A stretch of 64,000 nt of DNA from Leifsonia sp. Root112D2 (GTDB lineage: Bacteria > Actinomycetota > Actinomycetes > Actinomycetales > Microbacteriaceae). Below are positions 6,590 through 15,232 of the stretch, piece after piece (position 1 is the stretch's first letter; each line of letters begins with the position of its first letter). The position numbers were made by a program, and so were the translations under genes. Location: assembly GCF_001424905.1 (NCBI RefSeq), contig NZ_LMCU01000001.1, positions 1,543,480-1,607,479 on the forward strand, read 5' to 3'. The notes below the pieces were generated by a model that saw only the letters and a program-made list of their open reading frames with translations, had not been told where the DNA came from and did not search any database.

Positions 6590-7456
6590 TTAGTTGGCGT
6601 TCAGACCGTGACTGCGGCTATCCAATGCCAGCTTGAAGTGACCCTCTGCCGCGTCGATTACGTGCGTAGGAGTGGACGGATCGAAAACGCGCAGGAGAGA
6701 GAATCTGAAGGTTGCCGGGTCAAGGCCAATAAGCTCCCGATTGCCGCCGTTCCCGTTCGTTGCGTAGGCATGCCAGCGCTGGGAGATGTTCTCCAGGCCG
6801 TCAGCCTTGCCTACGTAATGACGACCGTTGCGAGTGTCCGTGATCAGGTAAACACCCATCACAGAAGATAGAGCCGTACGCCAGGCCAAGTAGCGGTGCT
6901 CACGCATGACGGCTTGCAGCTTCTCGTAGCTGAGGATGAGTTGATCGAAGCCGGGGAAGGGTATCGGTCGTGAGTTGGCTATCTCCAACACGGGATAGTT
7001 GGCGGCCGTGGTGCCGTTGATCTTCCAGCTACGTGCAGCTTTCCACCCGATGACGAGCCTATCTCGGAGGTCGGCCATCGCCTCGGAGACCTCAAGATCG
7101 AAAGCCCGAGTCTCTCCTTCTCTCGGAAGTTCGCCCTTGTTCGTCACCACAGCCCAAAGCCGCGCCCTGTCGCCGCCTTCGGGAATGAACACTAGCCACG
7201 TCTTAGGTGGTGCAGCCGGGAAGCTACGTGTGCTGGAAGACTGACGGCTCGTGTAGTACAGGATCTCCTCAGCCGTAGAGTCGGCATTGAGGCCCCGCAA
7301 GCCGCTGTTCTCGGGTTCGATCACGTAGGCGTGACGAATCGCCAGTGTTGCTCCGGGATCGATGCCAGCGCTGAGTAGCAAGGGTTTAAGGGTCAGAGTC
7401 ACTTGGTCAGCGTATCGGGGGCGCGACCCTTCACCGATGTCACCCGCGACCGGCAT
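6590..7456 (-). CDS. GIY-YIG family nuclease with an N-terminal domain
   Basis: The last 90 residues form a GIY-YIG domain: GVYLITDTRNGRHYVGKADG holds the paired tyrosines and glycine, RWHAY the conserved Arg, and AAEGHFK the metal-binding Glu, ending in SRSHGLNAN. The preceding 195 residues are a separate domain (TWLVFIPEGGDRARLWAV, RLVIGWKAARSW) that I do not recognise; such domains usually direct DNA or substrate choice. The start was placed at ATG 7456 (MPVAGDIGEGS), since the longer frame has unlike composition, but the start is uncertain. It may be a restriction, homing or repair nuclease; its place in the island suggests defence or mobility. Confidence 0.75.
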   Translation of the reverse strand: MPVAGDIGEGSRPRYADQVTLTLKPLLLSAGIDPGATLAIRHAYVIEPENSGLRGLNADSTAEEILYYTSRQSSSTRSFPAAPPKTWLVFIPEGGDRARLWAVVTNKGELPREGETRAFDLEVSEAMADLRDRLVIGWKAARSWKINGTTAANYPVLEIANSRPIPFPGFDQLILSYEKLQAVMREHRYLAWRTALSSVMGVYLITDTRNGRHYVGKADGLENISQRWHAYATNGNGGNRELIGLDPATFRFSLLRVFDPSTPTHVIDAAEGHFKLALDSRSHGLNAN

Positions 7457-7768
7457 GATCAGTGTCCGCCTGACCACCGCGAGCCGACAAGGGGCGAGCA
7501 CCCGCCAAGACTTTCCCCACACCCAAGGAGCGCCGCGAAGCAGCCCTGGACCGCTGATACATCAACTGTCAGAGATGTCCTGATGCAGATTTGTCAGGCA
7601 TCTCCTGACGCATCACAGTGACATCACATGCGGCAGCAACACTCGCTGACCACATCCTGACCACAATTCGAGAAGAATCGCCACTGTTCACGCAGATTCA
7701 GGCAACTGAAAAACCTTGCAAATGAAGGGATGTGGAGGGATAGCTGCGGCATCACCGGGGCAGAATTA

Positions 7769-7794
7769 GGGTTCAAATCCCACCGGTACCGCCA
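7769..7794 (+). tRNA. tRNA 3'-end remnant (attachment-site scar), not a full tRNA
   Basis: GGGTTCAAATCCC is a typical T-arm; it is followed by a 7-base acceptor strand (CGGTACC), one discriminator base and an encoded CCA. The matching acceptor 5' strand (GGTACCG), D-arm and anticodon arm are absent upstream, and the outer T-stem pairs are broken. Integrases that target tRNA genes leave just this 3' portion at the far end of the inserted element. A strong terminator begins 2 bases later. Confidence 0.7.
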
Positions 7795-7796
7795 CA

Positions 7797-7841
7797 TGTG
7801 TGATGCCCCGTCGACGAAGTCGACGGGGCATCACACATTTT
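7797..7841 (+). terminator. Perfect rho-independent terminator behind the tRNA remnant
   Basis: The arms TGTGTGATGCCCCGTCGAC (7797-7815) and its exact reverse complement (7819-7837) form a 19-bp stem with a GAA loop, followed by TTTT. It is the native kind of terminator for a tRNA gene and was evidently carried along with the tRNA 3' end. Confidence 0.9.
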
Positions 7842-7950
7842 CTCGGAACCCGTGGCCCATCGGCCATCCGAGCCGCCTGGCCTGTTTCAACGACGACCTG
7901 TCCCCCCGCCACGAAGCGCGTGCGTGGCGGCTTGCCGACACGCCGCAAGA

Positions 7951-8006
7951 CCACCGGTACCGCCACATATGCGATGCCCCGTCGACGAAGTTGATGGGGT
8001 GTCGAA
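7951..8006 (+). repeat. Second, diverged copy of acceptor end plus hairpin
   Basis: It matches 7780-7833: CCACCGGTACCGCCACAT is identical, then the hairpin 5' arm is kept and the 3' arm has several C-to-T changes. All 14 positions of the inner stem can still pair in RNA, four of them as G-U. Two tandem tRNA-end scars suggest successive insertions or an excised element. Confidence 0.8.
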
Positions 8007-8101
8007 CGAGACTCTCACCTTCGGATGCGGTCGGAAGTGGTCGCAGGCGCCTCGGACGAAGAGCGTGCGCTCACCATGGACGACCGGCCTGCAGTCGCCG
8101 C

Positions 8102-8302
8102 TCACCGCTTCCGGCGGCGGCGGGCGATCGCGATCGCGATCAGCACCAACCCGAGCAGTAGAACGATCGGGCCCATGGTGGCCCATAACGAGGAACCGCT
8201 CATCACCGACCCGCGGAGCACGTTGAGCCCTTGGAGGGTCCACACCAATCCGACAGCGCTCAGGATCACGCCGGGGACCAGCAACGGCCAGATGCGCTTC
8301 AC
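8102..8302 (-). CDS. Small membrane protein, two transmembrane helices
   Basis: The 66-residue protein begins MKRIWPLLVPGVILSAVGLVWTL and ends IVLLLGLVLIAIAIARRRRKR: two hydrophobic segments joined by a short polar turn, with a basic cytoplasmic tail. This layout is common in actinobacterial hypothetical membrane proteins. It is the first ordinary chromosomal gene after the island boundary. Function unknown. Confidence 0.75.
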   Translation of the reverse strand: MKRIWPLLVPGVILSAVGLVWTLQGLNVLRGSVMSGSSLWATMGPIVLLLGLVLIAIAIARRRRKR

Positions 8303-8379
8303 GATTCCCAGCCTACTTCCGTTCGCGTCGATCAGAACGGAAGCCGCGGCCCTGCGGTCCCATCATCAGCGTCGGGTCT

Positions 8380-9813
8380 TCACTCCCTGCTCAACGTACT
8401 GTGCAAATCCTGACCCGTCGCCTTCTGGTACGTCTTGAGGCTTGAGTAGCTCTGGCCCAGCCATCCGAATGAGACATGCGCTGTTCCACTCACTGCGAAG
8501 GTGTTTTTGTCGCTGACGTTGTGGCCGCTGACCTTGTCTGCGTCTGCCCGGTCCACGGTCCCGAGGAGCGCACCGGCGTCGTTGGTGGCCGTGACGGTGT
8601 TGTTCTGGAACACGTTGTTATGTGCGTAGAACTGGATGAGAATCTCCGGCGAGCCGTCGTTGAGCTTGTTGTTGTTGCGCAAGGTGTTGCCGATGAAGCG
8701 GTTGTCATACGACTGGCCGGTCTTGACGTCGCCGCAGTCGCTTGCGCCGTCACAGTAACCGCCGGTGGCGATTCCGACGTACAGGCTGTTGGTGATCGTG
8801 TTCGATCGCACGTCGACATGATCTGCCGAACCGCGCGCGTTCTCAGCGGCAACTTCGATTCCGATGTCGTTGCCGGTCACCACGTTGTTGCGAATGACGA
8901 CGTGTGTAGCCCCATCCACGTAGATGCCGTCGGCACAATTGCACCAACCGCCGTCCTCGTAGTAGGCAGGATTGCCCTGCGACCGGATGTAGCTCACCTG
9001 GTTGTCTGAAATCACCCCGTTCCTCGCGCGATTGAGATCGGTGTATCGATATTTGCCAGTCAGTGTCGATTCGTAGCCGATTGCGTCGATTCCGATGTTG
9101 TTGTTGTCATGGATGTCGTTGTTTGAGATCGACCATCCGTCGACGTTGCCGTTCACGACAACACTCTCGCTTGCGCCAAGACTCAGGTGGTCGACCGTGT
9201 TACCGCGGATCGTCAGGTCGCTGATGGAATGGGCGGCATTGTCGCCGTATGCGGCAATTCCGTGAGCGTTGATGTCGAAGCTGCCGAGTGTCTGATTATC
9301 GTTGCCGAGATCATGCACATGGTTGCCGCTGATGAGCAGGTGATCGCCCGATCCGTGGATATAGATGCCGATCGGCATCGCGTTCAGGTTCGTGGATCGA
9401 TAGTCGGTGATCTCCAGCCCCGTGAGCGTGACATGGGAGCTGTTGCTGATGTTCACCATCGCGGATCGACCATCCGCCGGCGTGAATCGTGAGCCATCGA
9501 GTGTCACGTGTTCATGGCGGTGAGCCTGCACCGTTATGCCGTTCACGCCGGTCAAATCAATCTTTTGGTAATACCGCCCACCGCGGATGTCTATGGTTCC
9601 GCCGGCAGACAGCCGCTTGACGGCGGCGTGAAACGTGGCGAGTGGCGCAGAGGCCGTTCCGGCTGCGCGGTCGTTGCCATTGGCCGCGACGGTGATTGTC
9701 GTGGCCGAGGCGACCGCGGAAGCAGGCGCTACGACGACGAACCCCGCCAAGGCGATAACGGCAAGCGACGACAAGAGGAGAGCACGGAGAGTCGACAACA
9801 TGGTGAATCCCAT
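8380..9813 (-). CDS. Secreted right-handed parallel beta-helix protein
   Basis: Residues 1-37 are a Sec signal peptide (hydrophobic ALLLSSLAVIALAGFVVVAPASA). A DUF1565-like start follows (ITVAANGNDRAAGTASAPLATFHAAV), then about 15 turns of the form I.gN.V..... (ISGNHVHDL, IRGNTVDHL, ISNNDIHDN, IRNNVVTGND, VRSNTITNS, FIGNTLRNN). The parallel beta-helix fold is shared by pectate lyases, alginate epimerases and other polysaccharide-active enzymes; no specific catalytic set is identifiable. Two Cys pairs (WCNCADG and GYCDGASDCG) may form disulfides. It probably acts on an extracellular polysaccharide. The start may be the ATG four codons later. Confidence 0.85.
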   Translation of the reverse strand: MGFTMLSTLRALLLSSLAVIALAGFVVVAPASAVASATTITVAANGNDRAAGTASAPLATFHAAVKRLSAGGTIDIRGGRYYQKIDLTGVNGITVQAHRHEHVTLDGSRFTPADGRSAMVNISNSSHVTLTGLEITDYRSTNLNAMPIGIYIHGSGDHLLISGNHVHDLGNDNQTLGSFDINAHGIAAYGDNAAHSISDLTIRGNTVDHLSLGASESVVVNGNVDGWSISNNDIHDNNNIGIDAIGYESTLTGKYRYTDLNRARNGVISDNQVSYIRSQGNPAYYEDGGWCNCADGIYVDGATHVVIRNNVVTGNDIGIEVAAENARGSADHVDVRSNTITNSLYVGIATGGYCDGASDCGDVKTGQSYDNRFIGNTLRNNNKLNDGSPEILIQFYAHNNVFQNNTVTATNDAGALLGTVDRADADKVSGHNVSDKNTFAVSGTAHVSFGWLGQSYSSLKTYQKATGQDLHSTLSRE

Positions 9814-10016
9814 CTACGAATACCCCGCCTCGAGCAATCCTCTGGCGACATGTGCCGGATCCACCACGATCGGCAGCCGGCTGGGCTCTTCGTAACAGAC
9901 GCGAAGCTACCACTCAATTCCACGCAGGGGCACGAATGCGCAACGTGAGTGAGCGATCGCCTGCCTGCTGTGTGATTGACACGCGAACCGACGGCCCGGA
10001 ACGGCGCCCATGGAGC

Positions 10017-11258
10017 CTATTCGACTGCCGGTCGAGAGCGGCTCATGAGGGCGATGCCGACGGTGGCGAGGAGTCCGTACACGGCTGGCAGCAGGAACAC
10101 CAGTGGCAGCCCGAGGAAGCTGACGCCGATTCCGCCGGTCAGGCCACCGAGGGCGCTGGCAATGGCGGTGGAGCTCATGAATATTGCTGAGGCGGTGGCG
10201 ACGGCGCCGGGCAAGAGGCGTTGGGCGACGATGATTCCGAGGCCGGCGAAGATTCCCCAGACGCCGCCCATGAGGATCTGTCCGGCGAACATACCTGCAG
10301 CCGATCCGGTGAGAGCGAAGCAGAGGTTGGCGCCAACGCCGAAGGCGGCGCCGAGGATCATGAGGCGCATCATTCCGGTTCGACGGGCGACCACAATTGC
10401 AAGGGGCATCACGAGGAGTTCGATCAGGGGTTGGATGCCGATGACGGCTCCGCTGACGACCGCGGGCAGGTGCATGGTGTCGTGCATGTAGATCGGCAGG
10501 TAGCCGTATTTGATCGGTTCGCCCGCGTAGACGAGAACGTAGAGTCCGGTAAAGGCCAGCAAGGGCAGCATGACGCGCAGCCCGCGGCGGTGCACAACAT
10601 GCTCGGATTCCGCCGCCGGTAGTGGGGTGCTTGCAGTTGGTTGTTGTGGGCGGCCGATCCGCATGAAACCGAGCGGCAAAACCTGCGCAAGAGTGAAGAT
10701 CGCGGTGGCGGCGAGCATCGTGCGTGGTCCGAAGGCGGCGGCGAGAAAAGAGCCGAGAACGGGACCGATGACCCATCCCGCCGTGAGCGCCATGCGCACG
10801 ACGGAGATGACGCCATCGGCGACGGGGTTCTTGGTGCTCTCCAGGTCGTCATGGATCGCGGCGAACAGTTGGGAGCCGGCGGCGCCGGAGAAGGCAAGAA
10901 CGAGCGCGCTGATGACAAACGGCATCCACGCTTGTGTGGAGAATGCGATTGCCATCCAACCGACAAAGCCCGCGAGCGCACACAGCCGGAAGAGCCCGAG
11001 TCGTTTTCCGGTGCGGTCGGAGCGGGCGCCGACGATAAAGCCGGCTATGGGCGCTGTGAGATTCGTCAGGTAATAGAGGCCAGCCGTGGTGAGTGATACG
11101 TGGAGGTCGTTGACGAGGAACAGGGCGATCTGCGGGGCGGCGGCGGAGATGCCAAGCCCGGACAGGAAGAGGGCGATGGTTGCACCGCGGTAGAGCGGGG
11201 AAGCGAAGGTGGTGCGTAACGCGGAGGGCGTGGTCGCCAAGTCTGCGGGCGGGGTCAC
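10017..11258 (-). CDS. MFS transporter, sugar-efflux (SetA-like) type
   Basis: The 413-residue protein has about 12 hydrophobic segments and the MFS loop signature GARSDRTGKRLGLFR between TM2 and TM3. The pattern GLGISAAAPQIALFLVNDL in TM1 and a YYLTNLTAPIAGFIVGARSD stretch resemble the sugar efflux transporter group. It starts at GTG with GAGGAGG 6 bases upstream. It is on the same strand as the pentose-type operon but separated from it by a strong hairpin, so it is probably transcribed separately. Sugar or sugar-acid transport is likely by context; direction is unknown. Confidence 0.8.
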   Translation of the reverse strand: MTPPADLATTPSALRTTFASPLYRGATIALFLSGLGISAAAPQIALFLVNDLHVSLTTAGLYYLTNLTAPIAGFIVGARSDRTGKRLGLFRLCALAGFVGWMAIAFSTQAWMPFVISALVLAFSGAAGSQLFAAIHDDLESTKNPVADGVISVVRMALTAGWVIGPVLGSFLAAAFGPRTMLAATAIFTLAQVLPLGFMRIGRPQQPTASTPLPAAESEHVVHRRGLRVMLPLLAFTGLYVLVYAGEPIKYGYLPIYMHDTMHLPAVVSGAVIGIQPLIELLVMPLAIVVARRTGMMRLMILGAAFGVGANLCFALTGSAAGMFAGQILMGGVWGIFAGLGIIVAQRLLPGAVATASAIFMSSTAIASALGGLTGGIGVSFLGLPLVFLLPAVYGLLATVGIALMSRSRPAVE

Positions 11259-11300
11259 TGGCTCCTCCTCGAGTCAGATTCGAAATCGGACAATGTGCGG

Positions 11301-11336
11301 CGGCTCACTGACGGCGACAGCGACCGTCAGTGAGCC
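11301..11336 (-). terminator. Strong hairpin terminator after the sugar-acid operon
   Basis: The arms CGGCTCACTGACGG (11301-11314) and CCGTCAGTGAGCCG (11323-11336) are exact reverse complements, a 14-bp stem with an 8-base loop. It lies between the operon's last stop (11416) and the MFS start (11258), in the leftward direction. Confidence 0.8.
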
Positions 11337-11415
11337 GGTGCGCTTGAGGTTATCGTGCTCGAACTCCACGAGTCTCGAATCGTGAGCGGATCCGGGCCCA
11401 GCAGCCGGGTCTGGC

Positions 11416-12585
11416 TCACTGTGGTGTGACGATCTTGTCGATCTCCGATTGGCGTGTGTGGCCGTCGAGATGATCGTAGAACGGATGCCCCGGTTGTAAA
11501 TCCGCTCGGTACACACGCTTGCGAGTGAACGAGGATGCGTATACCGCGGTGACGAACTCCATCGTGGATCTGCTGCTCTGAAGCGTCGCCTCATGTTTAC
11601 GCTCTGCCAGCGTGTCGTCGACCAGCCTGCTCAGCTGTGCTTCGTGACTGGACGGGGTGTCGATGTCGGCCGTCGCATCCCACACGCCCCGATCATCGCG
11701 TGCCCCGGATGATTCGCTGGGGGCACCGGGAGTGATCGAGTGGGGGCCCAGCGGCCCGGGTGCGGGAACGAAGCTCCAGTCGTGATCGGAGTAGCCATAG
11801 AGGTGGTTGAGTTCGAGGCTGCCGGACGACGTGTCGATGCGGATCCGTGAGAGTTCGCGCGGCGAGACGAGACTGTTGATCACTGTTCCTACAGCACCAC
11901 TTTCAAAGACGACGGTGGCCAGGGACACGTCCTCGAATTCAACATGACGATCAAGACGGAATGCGTGTGCGTCGACTGAACGCCATGGGCCGAGCAGGTA
12001 GAGCATCAGATCGATCTGGTGGATCCCGTGGCCGAGGGTCGGGCCGCCGCCTTCGCCGTCCCAGGTGCCGCGCCACTCGGGGTCGAAATAGCTGCGGGGC
12101 CGGAACCAGGAGGTCTCACAGAGCGCAAAGTAGACCGATCCCAATGCACCTTTGTCGAGCAACCGATGTGCACGCTGAGCCCCCGACCCGAATCTGTGTT
12201 GGAAGATGGCGCTGACGTCGCCGGCGCTCTCACGTTCGGCCTTCTCCAGCTGGTCCATCTGAGCCAGGCTCAGCACGGGGGGCTTTTCGAGGACAACGGA
12301 ACGGTCCGCCCGGAGCAATTGGATGGCGAGATCCGCGTGCGTGCCTGGGGGAGTCGCTATGGATACCAGTTCCGGGTTCGTGTGTGCCAGCAGTTCGTCC
12401 ACGGATGAATACGCCGTCGAGCCGTAGCTCGCAGCCAGCTCAGCGGCCCTGGCGGGAACCACGTCAACGACGCCGACGAGTTCTGCGTTGCTGTTGGCCG
12501 CGTAGCTGGCGGCGTGAAGTGGGCCGATCGCCCCTGCGCCGATCACCGCCACTCTCAGCCTTCTCGAATGTGGCACAGGCATCAT
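11416..12585 (-). CDS. Gfo/Idh/MocA family oxidoreductase (last gene of sugar-acid operon)
   Basis: It has an N-terminal Rossmann fold with RVAVIGAGAIGPLHAASY (GxGxxG) and the family EKP motif in VVLEKPPVLS, then a C-terminal alpha/beta substrate domain including GHGIHQIDLMLYLLGP. Such enzymes oxidise or epimerise sugars and cyclitols with NAD(P). The start is the ATG overlapping the upstream stop (ATGA), with GGGGAG upstream; a longer frame exists but is not needed. It could be the aldose dehydrogenase for the pathway or serve a different substrate. 389 residues, normal length. Confidence 0.88.
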   Translation of the reverse strand: MMPVPHSRRLRVAVIGAGAIGPLHAASYAANSNAELVGVVDVVPARAAELAASYGSTAYSSVDELLAHTNPELVSIATPPGTHADLAIQLLRADRSVVLEKPPVLSLAQMDQLEKAERESAGDVSAIFQHRFGSGAQRAHRLLDKGALGSVYFALCETSWFRPRSYFDPEWRGTWDGEGGGPTLGHGIHQIDLMLYLLGPWRSVDAHAFRLDRHVEFEDVSLATVVFESGAVGTVINSLVSPRELSRIRIDTSSGSLELNHLYGYSDHDWSFVPAPGPLGPHSITPGAPSESSGARDDRGVWDATADIDTPSSHEAQLSRLVDDTLAERKHEATLQSSRSTMEFVTAVYASSFTRKRVYRADLQPGHPFYDHLDGHTRQSEIDKIVTPQ

Positions 12586-13640
12586 GCGGCTCCCCTGACC
12601 GTGGCGTTCTGCTGTGCGGTGAGTGCAAGGCGCATGGTCTCGAAGGTGTGATCCTGAGGGCATGCGGTCTGCGTGCGCTGACGCACGTCGCGGAGCAGAT
12701 CGCCGTAATAGGTGAGCTCGGTGTCGGAAGGATCGATATATTCCGTTCCCCGGTCGTCTACGAGAAACAGATGGTCCCCGCCCGCACGCCCGACCAGGTC
12801 AACGTACTTTCGGATCTCGATATATCCCTCAGTGCCAAGAATGAGCAAGCGACCGTCGCCCCAGGTCGGCAGGCCAGCGGGGGTGTACCAGTCGACGCGA
12901 ATATAGCCTTGAGCCCCGTCTGCGCGAAGCAGAACCTCGCCGAAATCCTCGAAACCGGGCCGATCCGGGTGCGCGAAGTTTCCCACCGTGCTTGTCACGA
13001 TTTCTGCGCTTTTCTGCCCTGTCAGCCAAAGGAATTGATCGATCTGGTGTGAGGCGATGTCAGTCAGGATGCCGCCATAGCGCCGTTTGTCGTAGAACCA
13101 CTCCGGTCTTCCCGCACCGCCGGCGAGATGAGCGTTATCGCCGACTCGGTGCGGGCCAAGCCCGAGCACCTGCACGACCTTGCCGATTCGGCCCGCTCGC
13201 ACGAGTTCGCCGGCTCGGGCCACCGCGCGCACCTCGAAGCGTTCGGAAAAGGTGACGGACCAGAACCGTTCGCTCTCGGCGACGGCGACCGCAATGGCAT
13301 CGAGTTCATCAAGGCTGACGCATCCGGGCTTATCGGTCACGACATCCTTGCCGCATCGCAGGGCCTCAATCGCAATCGCACTTCTGCGGTCGGGTACGGC
13401 GGCAGTGATGATCAGGTCGATGTCTTCCTTGGCGATCAGACCGGATACATCGCTTCCAACTGGCACATCCGGATATTGACCGAGCACCTGTTTCGCGACA
13501 TCGCTACCGAGATCGTCGCTTGCCAGCCCGACGAGCACACCGCCCGCGCCGATCATGCCCGCGATCTGCCCGAGGATATGTGCGTGGTCCAGACCAACGG
13601 CGGCGAAGCGTATCGGGTTGTGTGGGTCTTCAGGGACCAT
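12582..13640 (-). CDS. Gfo/Idh/MocA family oxidoreductase
   Basis: The Rossmann start is IRFAAVGLDHAHILGQIAGM, which has the unusual GLDHxH loop of one Gfo/Idh subgroup instead of GxGxxG. DKPGCVSL stands in for the EKP motif and SHQIDQFLWLTG carries the substrate-domain His-Asp pair. The start was placed at ATG 13640 (MVPEDPHNP), with AGAGG upstream; a GTG seven codons earlier is possible. It overlaps the next gene by 4 bases. Two distinct Gfo/Idh members in the operon suggest two oxidations or one dehydrogenase with a partner epimerase. Confidence 0.85.
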   Translation of the reverse strand: MVPEDPHNPIRFAAVGLDHAHILGQIAGMIGAGGVLVGLASDDLGSDVAKQVLGQYPDVPVGSDVSGLIAKEDIDLIITAAVPDRRSAIAIEALRCGKDVVTDKPGCVSLDELDAIAVAVAESERFWSVTFSERFEVRAVARAGELVRAGRIGKVVQVLGLGPHRVGDNAHLAGGAGRPEWFYDKRRYGGILTDIASHQIDQFLWLTGQKSAEIVTSTVGNFAHPDRPGFEDFGEVLLRADGAQGYIRVDWYTPAGLPTWGDGRLLILGTEGYIEIRKYVDLVGRAGGDHLFLVDDRGTEYIDPSDTELTYYGDLLRDVRQRTQTACPQDHTFETMRLALTAQQNATVRGAA

Positions 13641-13752
13641 CGTCGTTTGCCTCTTCTTCACTGTGGGACCGCTGAGGCTCCGGTTGATTCAATAGTTGTT
13701 GTTCGTGCAGTGGACGTTCAGTGGTGGCTCGACAGCCCGTGCATCGCAGACG

Positions 13753-15228
13753 TCAGGCGGGGTTAGCCTGGGGCGGGGGTACCACGGTGCCGTCGACGGT
13801 GCGGGGAACTCCCCACGGGTTCGCTTCCTGCAAGGCGGGCGGCAGCAGCGCGTCGGGGGTGTCCTGATAGGCGACGGGCCGCAGGAATCGTCCGATTGAC
13901 GCCGTGCCCACCGAGGTGAAGTGCGGTGCGGTGGTCGCGGGGTACGGTCCGCCATGCTGCTGTGCGTATGTCACCGAGACGCCCGTCGGCCAGCCATTGA
14001 ACAGCACGCGGCCCGCCTTGTCGGCGAGTATCTCAACGAGTTCGCCGGCGTCATCGCCCGGTTCGCCCTGGATCGTTGCAGTCAATTGCCCGCGCAGCGT
14101 GCGCGCGACGGCGAGCAGCTCGTCTTCTGAGCTGTAACGCACGAGCACAGCGGCAGGGCCGAAGTGCTCCTCCAGCAACTCATCGGCGTGGGCGACGAAG
14201 GTGTGGGCATCCGTGCCGTACAGGGTTGGCGTCGGCTGCTCGACGCGATCGGGTGAGCCGGCAAGCAACTCGACATCGTCGCGGGCCGCGAGCGGCGCAA
14301 GGCTCGCGAAGTACCCATCGCGCATGCCGTCGGAGAGCATCGGTCCGCCTGCGATCGCTCCGACCGCGGCAACGACGAGGTCGCCCAACGGCGACGATTC
14401 GGGAACCAGCAGCACCCCGGGCTTCGTGCAGAACTGCCCGACGCTCAGGGTCATCGACGCGGCGAAACCGTCAGCGATCTGCTCCGGGCGCGAGGCGGCT
14501 GCGGCTGGCGTCACGAAGACGGGATTGATGCTGCCGAGCTCGCCATAGAACGGGATCGGCTCGGGCCGCGCGGCGGCCAGGTCGAACAACGCGCGGCCTC
14601 CGTTGAGCGACCCGGTGAAGGTCGCAACGGTGAGGCGTGGATCGCTCACCAGCGCGCGCCCCGTTTCGCGACCTTCGACCAGCGCGAAGACCCCGCGCGG
14701 TGCTCCGGATGCCGCCAGCGCGGCCTGCACATGTGTCGCCACCGCGCGGCTCAGCTCCGGATGGGCCGAATGGGCCTTGACGACGACGGGTGCGCCGGCC
14801 GCAATTGCCGCTGCGGTGTCGCCTCCCGCAACGGAGAACGCGAAGGGAAAGTTGCTCGCCGCGAACACGGCAGCGGGGCCAAGCGGGCGCAGCACCCGGC
14901 GCAGGTCGGGCCGGGCACCCATCGGCCACTCGGGGTCGGCATGATCGATCGTTGCCTCGAGGAACCGGCCCTCCTGGGCCACCTGTGCAAACAGCCGCAG
15001 CTGGAAGGTCGTGCGTACGAGTTCGCCGGTCAGACGTGGCTTGGTCAGGTGGCTCTCGCGCATCGCGAGCTCGACGAGCGCATCCGCGTCGGCGTCAAGC
15101 CGGTCGGCGATGGCGCGCAGCCAGCCGGCTCGGGTGGTCGTCAGCGAGGCCGCGAGCGTGGGCGCGACATCCGCCGCATCCGCCATCGCGGTTTCGAGCT
15201 CAGCAGTTATCCCGTTCGTCTCGCTCAT
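13753..15228 (-). CDS. 2,5-dioxovalerate (2-oxoglutarate semialdehyde) dehydrogenase
   Basis: This is an NADP-type aldehyde dehydrogenase of the KGSADH subgroup. It has AVFAASNFPFAFSVAGGDTAAAIA in the Rossmann part, FTGSLNGGRAL, the GELGSINPVF glutamate region, and catalytic Cys in SVGQFCTKPG. FNGWPTGVSV and HGGPYPATT near the C-terminus are characteristic of the subgroup. It oxidises 2,5-dioxopentanoate to 2-oxoglutarate, the last step of oxidative pentose and hexarate pathways. It starts 4 bases after the FAH-gene stop, so the two are in one operon. Confidence 0.9.
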   Translation of the reverse strand: MSETNGITAELETAMADAADVAPTLAASLTTTRAGWLRAIADRLDADADALVELAMRESHLTKPRLTGELVRTTFQLRLFAQVAQEGRFLEATIDHADPEWPMGARPDLRRVLRPLGPAAVFAASNFPFAFSVAGGDTAAAIAAGAPVVVKAHSAHPELSRAVATHVQAALAASGAPRGVFALVEGRETGRALVSDPRLTVATFTGSLNGGRALFDLAAARPEPIPFYGELGSINPVFVTPAAAASRPEQIADGFAASMTLSVGQFCTKPGVLLVPESSPLGDLVVAAVGAIAGGPMLSDGMRDGYFASLAPLAARDDVELLAGSPDRVEQPTPTLYGTDAHTFVAHADELLEEHFGPAAVLVRYSSEDELLAVARTLRGQLTATIQGEPGDDAGELVEILADKAGRVLFNGWPTGVSVTYAQQHGGPYPATTAPHFTSVGTASIGRFLRPVAYQDTPDALLPPALQEANPWGVPRTVDGTVVPPPQANPA

Positions 15229-15232
15229 TTCG

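Larger units (their letters stand above)
7457..8101. other. Element boundary region without genes
   Basis: It holds an imperfect inverted repeat at 7569-7610 (GTCAGAGATG...CATCTCCTGAC), the tRNA 3'-end remnant, a perfect terminator hairpin and a second diverged copy of remnant plus hairpin. These are listed separately. No protein frame is credible. Confidence 0.6.

Noticed and set aside
7700..7794. Complete tRNA gene
   Set aside because: The acceptor 5' strand, D-arm and anticodon arm could not be found upstream and outer T-stem pairs fail; only the 3' end is present.
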